The translations under genes and the position numbers were made by a program. The notes below the pieces were generated by a model. The model was not told the DNA's origin. It did not search any database and was given only the letters and a program-made list of their open reading frames with translations. Shown piece by piece: positions 8,548 through 17,674 of a DNA stretch of 64,000 nucleotides; position 1 is the stretch's first letter, and each line of letters opens with the position of its first letter. The DNA is from G963665185 sp049723905 (GTDB lineage Bacteria > Desulfobacterota > Desulfovibrionia > Desulfovibrionales > Desulfovibrionaceae), in NCBI RefSeq assembly GCF_049723905.1, contig NZ_JBJKFD010000001.1:2232001-2296000 (forward strand). Reading direction: 5' to 3'.

Positions 8548-9657
8548 CGGAGAAAGGTGGGAAAGCAAGACGGGAAAAATACACAGGACAGACGCGTATT
8601 TTTGCATACGCGAGAGTTTGTGTATTTTGAACCAACGCAGCTATCGCGCCGCTCTCCACAACTCCACATTTTATTCTTGCATTACGAGACGGCTACCAAC
8701 AAACGCAGGCGGCGGAGAAAGGTGGGAGAGCAAGACGGGAAAAATACACAAGACAGACGCGTATTTTTTGCATACGCGAGGGTTTGTGTATTTTGAACCA
8801 ACGCAGCTATCGCGCCGCTCTCCACAACTCCACCTTTTCTTCTTGCATTACGAGGCGGCTACCAACAGACGCAGGCGACGGAGAAAGGTGGGAGAGCAAG
8901 ACGGGAAAAATACACAAGACAGACGCGTATTTTTGCATACGCGAGGGTTTGCGTATTTTGAACCAACGCAGCTATCGCGCCGCTCTCCACAACTCCACAT
9001 TTTCTTCTTGCATTACGAGGCGGCTACCAACAGACGCAGGCGGCGGAGAAAGGTGAGAGAGCAAGACGGGAAAAATACACAAGACAGACGCGTATTTTTG
9101 CATACGCAAGGGTTTGCGTATTTTGAACCAACGCAGCTATCGCGCCGCTCTCCACAACTCCACATTTTCTTCTTGCATTATGAGGCGGCTACCAACAGAC
9201 GCAGGCGGCGGAGAAAGGTGGGAGAGCAAGGCGGGAAAAATACACAAGACCGACGCGTATTTTTGCATACGCGAGGGTTTGCGTATTTTGAACCAACGCA
9301 GCTATCGCGCCGCTCTCCACAACTCCACCTTTTCTTCTTGCATTACGAGGCGGCTACCAACAGACGCAGGCGACGGAGAAAGGTGGGAGAGCAAGACGGG
9401 AAAAATACACAAGACAGACGCGTATTTTTGCATACGCGAGGGTTTGCGTATTTTGAACCAACGCAGCTATCGCGCCGCTCTCCACAACTCCACATTTTCT
9501 TCTTGCATTACGAGGCGGCTACCAACAGACGCAGGCGGCGGAGAAAGGTGGGAGAGCAAGGCGGGAAAAATACACAAGACCGACGCGTATTTTTTGCATA
9601 CGCGAGGGTTTGTGTATTTTGAACCAACGCAGCTATCGCGCCTTTCTCCGCCGCCTG
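8548..9657. repeat. Seven-unit 165-bp tandem array of palindromic elements
   Basis: Units begin (CGGAGAAAGG) at 8548, 8713, 8879, 9044, 9209, 9374 and 9539: spacing 165, 166, 165, 165, 165, 165. Each unit holds a palindrome with a GACGCGTATTT-ATACGCG core, the family sequence CAACGCAGCTATCGCGCC, and a 55-bp spacer. Only the last unit has the full right arm CCTTTCTCCGCCGCCTG (9641-9657), the exact complement of the left arm. Variants (GACGG/GGCGG, AAGACGGG/AAGGCGGG) recur in blocks, which suggests multi-unit duplications. The array stops 8 bases short of the stop codon of the leftward CBS gene. Because the unit is a multiple of three, a long false reading frame runs through it. Confidence 0.93.
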
Positions 9658-9664
9658 AGGGTGG

Positions 9665-10336
9665 TTACAGGATGGAATGCACGTTATCCCGCAACCAAAA
9701 CATGAGCTCGTAATTTTCGTTCAGCGATTTCTCGATCTTGTTCAGCTCAGACTTTTCCATCTCCGCTATACGGATGTATACTTGGCGATGTTCCTGTCCC
9801 TGCGGATACACGGTGATGACGGAAAGAATGGAGGCACCGAAGGAGACGAGGTCTTCCAGGATGGGCTTGAGCGCGCCGGGCACACGGGGCAGCCTGAAGC
9901 CCATCTGAATACCACCGTCCTTGACCCTGGTGATTTCGATGAAAACATTGAAGATATCGTTTTCCGTGATGATGCCGCACACCACATCGTTTTCATCCAC
10001 CACGGGCAGTCCGCTGAGGCGCTTTTCATGCATGACCACGGCGGCTTTTTCCACGGTCTCTTCCAGGCGCAGGGCCACGGGATTGCGGGTCATGATGTCT
10101 TTTACCTTGATTTCGGACAGCAGGTAGTAGAGCTCATGCACATCCAACGTGGTGGCCTTGCTGGGCGAGGCCTCTTTGACGTCACGATCGGAAATGATAC
10201 CAACGAGCACACCCTCGTCGTTGATAACCGGAAGGCGGTCGATATCGTTGTCTTTCATGAGCTTGGCCGCCTTCATCATCGAACTTTCGGGAGTGACGGT
10301 GATGACATCGGTGCTCATCCAATTCTTCAGGCGCAT
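9665..10336 (-). CDS. CBS-pair and ACT-like domain protein (AcuB-like)
   Basis: A 223-residue cytoplasmic protein. Two CBS motifs occupy roughly residues 1-140 (MSTDVITVTPESSMMKAAK; VKDIMTRNPVALRLEETVEK; each ending in a GIISDRD / GIITEND type segment). A C-terminal ACT-like region follows, with GGIQMGFRLPRVPGALKPI. CBS pairs bind adenosyl ligands and ACT domains bind small metabolites, so an allosteric sensor role fits; the target is unknown. The chosen ATG at 10336 has GGAGG 8 bases upstream; the frame extends 27 codons further but that part looks noncoding. The 3' end abuts the tandem palindrome array. Confidence 0.85.
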   Translation of the reverse strand: MRLKNWMSTDVITVTPESSMMKAAKLMKDNDIDRLPVINDEGVLVGIISDRDVKEASPSKATTLDVHELYYLLSEIKVKDIMTRNPVALRLEETVEKAAVVMHEKRLSGLPVVDENDVVCGIITENDIFNVFIEITRVKDGGIQMGFRLPRVPGALKPILEDLVSFGASILSVITVYPQGQEHRQVYIRIAEMEKSELNKIEKSLNENYELMFWLRDNVHSIL

Positions 10337-10466
10337 GGAACGCTCCTCCGTGTTCTTATTAATGCTGCTTGAACTGCCACAGGCACAAGATTTTCCGGTT
10401 TGACCTACATATTGCACACCTGATGCTGTTTTTCAAGCAAGGGCGGACCATTGACGCCATCTTTGG

Positions 10467-11717
10467 TTACTTTACAGCGGAAAGAAACAGTCCGTTGCCC
10501 AAGGTCCGGCCGGGGCAATGAAACTCGCCAGCCATCCCGGAGTTCAGGCGGCTCGTCTCTTCGCCCTGGTGATCGACCAGGGTGTACTCACCGGCCCTGA
10601 CCACGTCGCGCCGCATGCCGGGCAGAACAAGCTCCACGTCGCGCCCCGCATCCCAGGCAGCCTTCACCTGTACAATATGGCGTCCGTTGCCTTCGGCCCT
10701 TTCCACACGGGCCAACACTCCGGCGATATTTTTTGTCTCGGGCGTCCAGACATCCCGCTCCTCTCCCAGGAAAAATCCCGTGGACAACGGACGCGAGGCT
10801 GTTGCCAGCAGTTCGGTCATATAGTCGTGGCTGCCGAAATTCCCGGCGGCCAGATCGTCCAGAGCGGTGCGGTAGACGTCGAGCACGCGGGCCAGATATC
10901 CCGCGCTTTTCATGCGCCCTTCTATCTTGACGGCGTGAATCCCGGAGCGGGCAAACCATTCCAGATAATCCACCAGACAAAGATCCTGAGGCGCGAACAT
11001 GGCGCTGAAGCCGTCCTCTTCCACAATGTCCCACAGCGGTCCGTCCTTGCGCTGCTGCTCTTCCACGGTCATGTGCAGCGGCCCTTCTGACACGGGACGG
11101 TAATGGAAGCGGCAAGGCTGGGTGCACTGCCCCTGGTTGGCGGCGCGGGAATTGAGCCAGTCGGAGAGCAGGCACCGTCCGGAAAGGCTCAGACACATGG
11201 CCCCATGGACGAACACCTCAAGCTCCACGCCCTTGTCCCCCATATGCGGCGAAGCAGCGGCAACCGCTTCCATGTCCTCGCGCGTGAGTTCACGGGCCAG
11301 GTTCACGCGCGATACGCCCTGCCCCGCCCAAAATTCGGCGGAGGCTGCGCTCATGGTGTTGGCCTGCGTGCTGAGGTGTACGGGCAGATGTTTCAACCGC
11401 TCTTGGCAGATGGACAGCACGCCCGGATCGGCCACGATAAGGCCGTCCAGATCGAAATCCGCCAAATGGTCGACATGAGCGTGTACGGCGGAAAGACGCC
11501 CCTGCGGGACAAATGCGTTGAAACAGAAATAGACACGGACTCCATGGCGATGGGCAAAGGCCACGGCCTGGCCCAGTTCGTCCCAGTCCAGCCCGGCGGA
11601 CCGGGCGCGCAGATTAAGGCCGGGACCGCCAAGATATACGGCGTCGGCACCGTAAAGCACAGCGGTTTCCAATTTTTCCAGACTCCCCACGGGAGCAAGC
11701 AATTCGGGAATTTTCAT
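10467..11717 (-). CDS. U32 family peptidase / tRNA hydroxylation-type protein
   Basis: A member of peptidase family U32, cytoplasmic, about 416 residues. The family signature ELEVFVHGAMCLSLSGRCLLS is present around residues 165-185, followed by NQGQCTQPCRF and VKIEGRMKS, giving the conserved cysteines of the TrhP/YegQ branch linked to prephenate-dependent tRNA uridine hydroxylation; a proteolytic role is not established. The homology-supported start is MKIPELLAPVGS at 11717; a TTG eight codons upstream is possible and neither has a clear ribosome site. It is divergent from the chemotaxis receptor and not obviously in an operon. Confidence 0.85.
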   Translation of the reverse strand: MKIPELLAPVGSLEKLETAVLYGADAVYLGGPGLNLRARSAGLDWDELGQAVAFAHRHGVRVYFCFNAFVPQGRLSAVHAHVDHLADFDLDGLIVADPGVLSICQERLKHLPVHLSTQANTMSAASAEFWAGQGVSRVNLARELTREDMEAVAAASPHMGDKGVELEVFVHGAMCLSLSGRCLLSDWLNSRAANQGQCTQPCRFHYRPVSEGPLHMTVEEQQRKDGPLWDIVEEDGFSAMFAPQDLCLVDYLEWFARSGIHAVKIEGRMKSAGYLARVLDVYRTALDDLAAGNFGSHDYMTELLATASRPLSTGFFLGEERDVWTPETKNIAGVLARVERAEGNGRHIVQVKAAWDAGRDVELVLPGMRRDVVRAGEYTLVDHQGEETSRLNSGMAGEFHCPGRTLGNGLFLSAVK

Positions 11718-11769
11718 GGGCCGAACATGGCTTGTGGCCAAGGGCAGGTCAAGAACGAAGATCGCAGGG

Positions 11770-11886
11770 AAGGCAAAAAGCGCGGCAGCTTTGGTGCTTC
11801 AAGAAACACAACACCTCACGCAATGAAACATACGCGCCAGCCTGTGTCTTCATCCTTGCCCCCAACCGTTTGCTGCGGCCTCTTTT
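11770..11886. repeat. Degenerate copy of the palindromic element family
   Basis: This stretch keeps the layout of the 4739-5609 elements in decayed form: GGCAAAAAGCGC, AAGAAACACAACACCTCACG, an ATACGCGCCAGCCTGTGT segment and a final GCTGCGGCCTCTTTT. It is the only member seen upstream of genes rather than at a 3' end. The rest of the 11718-12196 gap is AT-rich and holds no gene I can support. Confidence 0.45.
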
Positions 11887-12196
11887 AAAAACAACAGCAG
11901 AAGCTCCGCAGAAGAACATCCATCTTTACAAAAGCATTCTCTGTATCGGCAACACCCAACAATAATTTAATTTTATTACAAATATACGTTTCCACGCACT
12001 CGCGTACAACGACAAGTAGACTGTGGAAGCAGTGTGAAAATCATTTGCTGAGAAACTGCTGGCAACAGCAACTATAGACAGAAAGAAGAAGCATCCATAA
12101 ACACGTCATAACTAAACCAGAAATTAAATAATTATGGACGCCAACATACGTAGATTGTAGGTTGCACCATATGCACCAGCAATAAGGAGAGACTCA

Positions 12197-14227
12197 ATGC
12201 GTGCGTCCATCATGGTCAAAGTTATGGGCATGGTTAGCGGTATCGTCATCTTTACCTGCCTGTCCGTTTACCTTACGGCGAATCATTATATGTCGCGAGG
12301 TTTCGCCCAAAGCGAAGAAGGAAACATCAATACGATGAAATCCGTCGTCGCCAAGGAAATCCAGGATCTGATGGAAAAATACGAAGGCGAGGCCAAAATT
12401 TTCGGACGCGATTACGACCTGGAAAAGGCTGTGGCCGAAGGAGACATTCCCGCCTTGAAACGCCAGGTCCAGTCCCTGATGACGGAAGCCCACATGGACT
12501 TCATCACCATTACCGACGCCCGGGGCAAGGTCCTCATGCGCGGCCATTCCGATCAAACAGGTGACAACGCCGCCGGGCACGAAGGCGTGGCCGCTGCCCT
12601 GAAAGGCAAGGCCTACGTGGGTGTGGTGACCGGAACGGTCGTTCCTTTTTCCCTTCGGGCCAGCGCTCCCATTTACAGCCAGGACAACATCGTGGGCACC
12701 ATCTCCCTGGGCAAATCCCTGGTCAGCACCGAGTTTGTGGACAGCATCAAGGAACACACGCACCTGGACGTAACGGTCTTCAAGGGTGACACCCGCGCCA
12801 TGACCACCATCGTCAAAAACGGCAAGCGGGCCATTGGCACCAAGATGTCGAACCCCGAGGTGGTGGAAACCGTGCTGCTAAAGGGTAAGGCCTTTCTGGC
12901 AAGGAACAACATTCTGGGCCGCGACTACCAGACCGCCTACTGGCCCATCCGAACCCACGGAAAGATCGTCGGCATGTGGTTCATTGGCGCTCCCCTCACC
13001 GTTATTGAGCAGACCCAGGATGCGGTATCCAACGCAACCATGGTTGCCGCGGTCATCATCACACTCCTCATGCTCTGTGTCGGTTTTATCCTGGCAAAAA
13101 CGCTCAGCACCCCCATCCACAAAACAACCATCTTTGCCTCGGCGGTTGCCGAAGGCAATCTGGACATGGAACTCAACGTCAAGACCACCGATGAAACCAA
13201 CACCCTGGCCGGAGCACTGCGTACCATGGTGGCATCACTCAAATCCAAAATCCAGGAGGCCGAGAATAACAGCCGCCGTGCCGCGGAAGAGACGGAAAAA
13301 GCCCACGAGGCCATGAAGCTGGCCGAAGAAGCCCGAAAAGAGGCGGAACACGCAAAGAGAGAAGGCATGCTCCTGGCCGCCGAACAGCTTCAGGACATTG
13401 TTGAAATCATTTCGTCGGCCTCGGAAAATCTCTCCACTCAGATTGAAACCTCCGCCAACGGCGCGGATGTCCAATGCCAACGCACGGCTGAAACGGCCAC
13501 AGCCATGGAAGAAATGAACGCAACCGTGCTGGAAGTGGCCCAAAGCGCATCCGCGGCCGCAAGCACATCCAACGACGCCACCTCCCGGGCCAACGAAGGG
13601 GCGGAAATAGTGGATGGGGTCATCACGGAAATAGACCATGTGCACACCCTTTCCGGCGAACTGGAACAGGGCATGGACCGTCTGGGCCAGCGGGCCGACG
13701 CCATTGGCAACATAATGAATGTTATTGCGGATATTGCGGACCAGACCAACCTTTTGGCCCTCAACGCAGCCATTGAAGCGGCCCGGGCAGGCGATGCCGG
13801 ACGCGGCTTCGCGGTTGTGGCCGACGAAGTGCGCAAGCTGGCGGAAAAAACCATGCACGCCACCAAGGAGGTGGGCGAGGCCATCAACGGAATCCAGGCC
13901 GACACCCACACCAACGTGACCCAGGTGGCCGACACCGTAAAGGTTATCGACGTTTCGCGGGAAAAAGCAAAGCAGGCCGGAGAAGCCCTTTCGGAAATAG
14001 TGGAACTTACCCAGAACGCTTCCGGTCAGGTGCTTTCCATTGCCACGGCCAGCGAAGAACAGTCTGCCGCGTCCGAGGAAATCAACGAGGCAGTGGCCGA
14101 CATCAACCGCATCTCCGAAGAAACCAACATCGCCATGAACGAATCGTCCAAGGCCGTCATGGAGCTGACCAACCAGGCGCAACAGCTCAAAAAGCTCATC
14201 GACCAGATGCGCGAAGAAAACTCATAG
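12197..14227 (+). CDS. Methyl-accepting chemotaxis protein with Cache-type sensor
   Basis: A 676-residue inner-membrane chemoreceptor. TM1 lies at about residues 7-27, a periplasmic Cache-like sensor at 30-280, TM2 at 283-303, HAMP to about 355, a charged coiled coil, then the cytoplasmic signalling domain. The CheA/CheW-contact hairpin LLALNAAIEAARAGDAGRGF and VVADEVRKLAEKT are intact near 517-551, and E/Q pairs typical of methylation sites flank it. It ends in EENS with no CheR-binding pentapeptide. AAGGAGA lies 8 bases before the ATG. The ligand cannot be told from sequence. No che genes are nearby; a terminator follows. Confidence 0.93.
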   Translation: MRASIMVKVMGMVSGIVIFTCLSVYLTANHYMSRGFAQSEEGNINTMKSVVAKEIQDLMEKYEGEAKIFGRDYDLEKAVAEGDIPALKRQVQSLMTEAHMDFITITDARGKVLMRGHSDQTGDNAAGHEGVAAALKGKAYVGVVTGTVVPFSLRASAPIYSQDNIVGTISLGKSLVSTEFVDSIKEHTHLDVTVFKGDTRAMTTIVKNGKRAIGTKMSNPEVVETVLLKGKAFLARNNILGRDYQTAYWPIRTHGKIVGMWFIGAPLTVIEQTQDAVSNATMVAAVIITLLMLCVGFILAKTLSTPIHKTTIFASAVAEGNLDMELNVKTTDETNTLAGALRTMVASLKSKIQEAENNSRRAAEETEKAHEAMKLAEEARKEAEHAKREGMLLAAEQLQDIVEIISSASENLSTQIETSANGADVQCQRTAETATAMEEMNATVLEVAQSASAAASTSNDATSRANEGAEIVDGVITEIDHVHTLSGELEQGMDRLGQRADAIGNIMNVIADIADQTNLLALNAAIEAARAGDAGRGFAVVADEVRKLAEKTMHATKEVGEAINGIQADTHTNVTQVADTVKVIDVSREKAKQAGEALSEIVELTQNASGQVLSIATASEEQSAASEEINEAVADINRISEETNIAMNESSKAVMELTNQAQQLKKLIDQMREENS

Positions 14228-14245
14228 ATTCGCTCGCAATACACG

Positions 14246-14291
14246 GAAAAAGCCGTCCCATCCCCACCACGGGGCTGGGGCGGTTTTCTTT
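14246..14291 (+). terminator. Terminator after the chemotaxis receptor
   Basis: GCCGTCCCATCCCC pairs imperfectly with GGGGCTGGGGCGGT across a 5-base loop and is followed by TTTTCTTT, 20 bases after the receptor stop codon. Confidence 0.7.
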
Positions 14292-14322
14292 GATGCGGCC
14301 CCCAAAATATTCCCCTGCAAGG

Positions 14323-14955
14323 CTAACGGATAAAGTTGGTGGAGACCCGCTCTTCCTGTTCCGGCAGGGAAATACCGGATTTGCGGCCCGCCTCCAGACA
14401 CTTGAGAAGCCAGGCCATGTTGTTGCCCAGCACACGCATGGTCTGCATGCCTTCCAGATCCTGCCGGACCTCGTCGGGCGTGTTGCCGTGCACGATATTC
14501 CAGGAGCAGGAGGAAACAACGGGCATCTGGACGGCGTTGAGGTATTTGTTGAACTGGTCCAATGCGCCCGAGGCGCCCGACCTTCGGGTGGAAACAACGA
14601 CCGCACCGGGCTTGAACTGAAACAATTGTTTCCCGGACATGCGCAAGGAAAAGAAAAGGCGGTTCATAAACGAGGTCATTGTTCCGGCAACACCACCACA
14701 ATGCACGGGCGAACCGAAAATGAAACCGTCTCCGGTGGAGGCGAGTTCCACGAACTCGTTGACCTTGTCCTCGAACACGCATTTCCCCAGTTCCGCACAC
14801 TTGCGGCAGGCGATGCACCCGGAAAGCGCCTTGGTTCCAATGTTGAAAATCTCCGTTTCCACGCCGTGCCTGTTCAGTGGTTCGGCGACTGTAGACAGGG
14901 CGGTATAGGTGCATCCCTTGGGATGCGGGCTGCCATTTACCATGATGACCTTCAT
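14323..14955 (-). CDS. NADPH-dependent FMN reductase / iron-sulfur flavoprotein-like
   Basis: A 210-residue flavodoxin-fold protein. The N-terminus MKVIMVNGSPHPKGCTYTAL has the phosphate-binding GSP loop of the family; CIACRKCAELGKC (near residues 47-59) resembles the compact cysteine motif of archaeal and clostridial iron-sulfur flavoproteins; GSPVHCGGVAGTMTSFMNR (near 80) is the second flavin-binding segment. It should bind FMN and pass electrons from NAD(P)H in the cytoplasm; the substrate is unknown. GGAAGAG lies 6 bases before the ATG. It stands alone, convergent with the chemoreceptor. Confidence 0.85.
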   Translation of the reverse strand: MKVIMVNGSPHPKGCTYTALSTVAEPLNRHGVETEIFNIGTKALSGCIACRKCAELGKCVFEDKVNEFVELASTGDGFIFGSPVHCGGVAGTMTSFMNRLFFSLRMSGKQLFQFKPGAVVVSTRRSGASGALDQFNKYLNAVQMPVVSSCSWNIVHGNTPDEVRQDLEGMQTMRVLGNNMAWLLKCLEAGRKSGISLPEQEERVSTNFIR

Positions 14956-15542
14956 GTTGCTCTTCCTTTCAATATAGAGTGTTACCGGGCGAATCCCAAT
15001 TTTTCCAACCAGCCTGCAATTTGCTCTTTCGCGCTATGCACCTGGCTCCTCCTCGGGGCCAAACCTTTCAATAGCCGGACAGCGGGGCAAATCCTCCTGG
15101 ATGTCCTGTACAATACCGGCGGCACTTCCGTGTTGCCTATGGGCAGGTCCACAATGCCACCGCTGGCAGATTTCATTCCGTGACGGGAAAAAAAGCAACC
15201 GAATCGAGCTCTACCCGTCTCAACCTGGACGATTTCACCACAGGTTTCCTGGCCGAGTGCCACTCTCTCTTCTTCAGCGGCTCAAAGTCATCCATATCCC
15301 AGGTGTTGCCAACCACCTGTTCCATCTCCGAGCTCCGCCTCCTTGTACCCCCAATTGGCACAAACCAAGTAGACCGATCCTCTCGCTTTATTGCTCAATC
15401 CTCTTCAACATTTTGAAAATGGAGGTCCCAATCACTTACGGACAAGCAAACAAAACATCGCCTGCGGCATGAAAAAGACTTGTACCTGCCCATATCCCTT
15501 TCCCACATACGTACCTGCCACTTTCGACAATGCAGTGCACAC
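14956..15542. other. Long intergenic region with a possible gene remnant
   Basis: No intact gene recognised. On the minus strand two overlapping frames (14982-15263 and 15173-15361) read in adjacent frames through GNTWDMDDFEPLKKREW and KSASGGIVDLPIGNTEVPP. This looks like a frameshifted remnant of a small protein, but I cannot assign a family. Confidence 0.3.
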
Positions 15543-15570
15543 GATAATCATTGTTACTATTCTATATAAA
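15543..15570 (+). promoter_or_regulatory. Fur-like box over the promoter of the TonB/ABC operon
   Basis: GATAATCATTGTTACTATTC (15543-15562) matches the Fur consensus GATAATGATAATCATTATC in its left half and partly in the right. It overlaps a TATAAA -10-like hexamer (15565-15570). The position, about 130 bases before the receptor start, suits metal-dependent repression. A Zur or other Fur-family protein could use it instead. Confidence 0.55.
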
Positions 15571-15698
15571 ACACTCAGCCATCTTGCACCATTTCACAAT
15601 TAGTGTTACGCATCGCATCGCATTTATTTTTTTAAAGTACATAGGTGGGAATTGCTAAATTTTCTTATGCAAAAAGAACTCTGAAAAAGACGGGTACC

Positions 15699-17660
15699 AT
15701 GAACGCACACCTCTTGATCACACGACATCTCAAGCCCCGATTCTTTATTGTCTCACTCCTGCTGCTCCAGCTCTGTGCCGTCCCCTGCGCTCTGGCTGTC
15801 GACAACGACAAAGACACGAACGCAACGGAAAGACGCTCCAGAGTAACACTGCCCGAGGTTACCGTGGTGGCAAACCCGATTATCGACGGCAACAAACTGG
15901 ACCGCTACGCCGCCACCACAACGGTGGTGAGCAAGGATCAGATTGAAGATCTCAATGCCGTGGATCTGCCCCAGGCCCTGGTGCGCGTACCCGGCGTAAC
16001 CATCACGCGCTACAACCATGTGGGTTCCTTTGGCGGTGGCGAAGGCGGCGCGGTCTTCATTCGGGGCATGGGGTCCAGCAGGCCCGGCGCGGAAATAAAG
16101 ACCTATGTGGACGACGTGCCCATGTACATGGGGCCGTGGAACCACCCGCTTATGGACCTCCTCCCCGTGAACGCGGCAGACGCCATTGAAGTGATCAAAG
16201 GACCGCAACCCCAACGTTACGGAAACACGCTTTCGGCAATCAATCTCGTGCCCAAACGCCAGCATGGCGACGACATGACCACCATCGCCAAATTTTCGGG
16301 CGGAAGCTACGGCACGTTCGGCCAGTCCCTGGAACTCGGCGACACGGTCGGAGCCTTCGACTACTACGTGGGCGAGGGCTACATCCGCTCCGATGGCGAC
16401 CGCCAGAACTCGTCCGGCTCCAAGCTCGGTTATTTCACCAACATGGGCTACACCTTCAACGACAACTGGGATGCCCGCCTGGTGGCTCTGGGCGTGACCA
16501 ACCGCTCCGAAGACCCTGGCCCGGATGTTCCCGGCGGCCAGTCCGAAGGCAGATACGGCACCAACGCCCAGCTGGTTTCCATGACCCTTTCCCACGACTA
16601 CGAATACGTGGACGGCAGCCTGAAGTTTTTTGTGAATACCGGCGAAGGCAACTGGAAGGATCAGATCGGCAACGATGAAGACAACTTGAACGACTTCACC
16701 TTTTACGGCCTGCGCCTGAAGGAAACCGTGCATCCGTGGAAAGGGACGGACCTTACCATGGGGCTGGACCAGGACTGGATGCACAGCGAAGTACGCTACA
16801 CGTACGACGACGGCAGCCCGGACAAGACCATCAAGCCCAGCGACTTTTCACTGACCATGCCCTACATCGGACTCAGCCAGCTTATCGGCGACAAGGACGG
16901 CTTTTACGCCATCCCGTCAGCAGGCGTACGCTTCTACTCGCACAACAAGTTCGATTCGGAAACCGCCCCTCACGGCGGCCTCATTCTGGGTTACAAAAAC
17001 ACGGAAGCCCACGTGGCCCTGTCCCGAGGCATAGTCTATCCCGGCCATGACGCCATTGTGCTGGGCTGGGCCGACTGGGAAGACCTGGAAGCTGAAACCA
17101 CGGATCACATCGAAGTGGGCCTCTCCCACAACTTCGACGATCTGGTCAAAGCCGAGGCCATCTACTTTGAAAACCATGGCCGCAACCGCTACGTTTTCTC
17201 CTTCCCCGGACCGGTCTGGTACAACAGCGGCGAATACGACATCAACGGCTGGGAATTCACGGTCAACGTAACCCCTTCAGACGACTTCGCCGTCTTTGCC
17301 GGTCTTACCCTGCAGGACGTGTCCGAACCGACCGACCTGCCCTACGCACCGGAAACCACTCTCAGCTCCGGATTCACCTGGCGTTTCCTGAAAGACTTCA
17401 CCCTGAACATGGACGGCCAGTACGTGGACAAGATGTACGTGCTCAAGCAGGTCCGCATGGCTACAGCCAAGAACACACAGCAGGTATCCTCCCACTTCCT
17501 GCTCGGCGGACGCCTCAGCTGGGCATTCGAGAATGAAACAATCGGTGGCGGCGAACTGTATGCGGCCGTGGAAAATCTGCTGGACGAAGATTACGAGTAC
17601 CGCCCCGACTACCCCATGCCAGGCCGCAACTTCAGCGTCGGCATCAAGCTGACCTTCTAA
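15699..17660 (+). CDS. TonB-dependent outer-membrane receptor
   Basis: A 653-residue outer-membrane receptor. A signal peptide ends near CALA (residues 20-33), a TonB-box-like LPEVTVVAN follows, then a plug domain (ALVRVPGVTITR, GGAVFIRGMGSS, IEVIKGPQPQRYG) and a 22-strand-type barrel ending in SVGIKLTF with the required terminal Phe. It should take up a scarce metal complex using TonB energy. The start at ATG 15699 is chosen because the signal peptide follows directly; a GTG at 15645 also opens the frame. It is the first gene of a six-gene set with a methyltransferase, a metal-type ABC importer and a second methyltransferase. The substrate is not evident. Confidence 0.88.
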   Translation: MNAHLLITRHLKPRFFIVSLLLLQLCAVPCALAVDNDKDTNATERRSRVTLPEVTVVANPIIDGNKLDRYAATTTVVSKDQIEDLNAVDLPQALVRVPGVTITRYNHVGSFGGGEGGAVFIRGMGSSRPGAEIKTYVDDVPMYMGPWNHPLMDLLPVNAADAIEVIKGPQPQRYGNTLSAINLVPKRQHGDDMTTIAKFSGGSYGTFGQSLELGDTVGAFDYYVGEGYIRSDGDRQNSSGSKLGYFTNMGYTFNDNWDARLVALGVTNRSEDPGPDVPGGQSEGRYGTNAQLVSMTLSHDYEYVDGSLKFFVNTGEGNWKDQIGNDEDNLNDFTFYGLRLKETVHPWKGTDLTMGLDQDWMHSEVRYTYDDGSPDKTIKPSDFSLTMPYIGLSQLIGDKDGFYAIPSAGVRFYSHNKFDSETAPHGGLILGYKNTEAHVALSRGIVYPGHDAIVLGWADWEDLEAETTDHIEVGLSHNFDDLVKAEAIYFENHGRNRYVFSFPGPVWYNSGEYDINGWEFTVNVTPSDDFAVFAGLTLQDVSEPTDLPYAPETTLSSGFTWRFLKDFTLNMDGQYVDKMYVLKQVRMATAKNTQQVSSHFLLGGRLSWAFENETIGGGELYAAVENLLDEDYEYRPDYPMPGRNFSVGIKLTF

Positions 17661-17674
17661 AGGCGCTTACCCGC

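Noticed and set aside
8474..9622. A 382-codon plus-strand open frame rich in RRRRRKVGEQ repeats
   Set aside because: It is the 165-bp (55-codon) tandem repeat read in frame; the repeat is palindromic, noncoding in style and has no ribosome site.
8548..9657. CRISPR array
   Set aside because: Repeat and spacer are both conserved between units and no cas genes are near; this is a tandem duplication.
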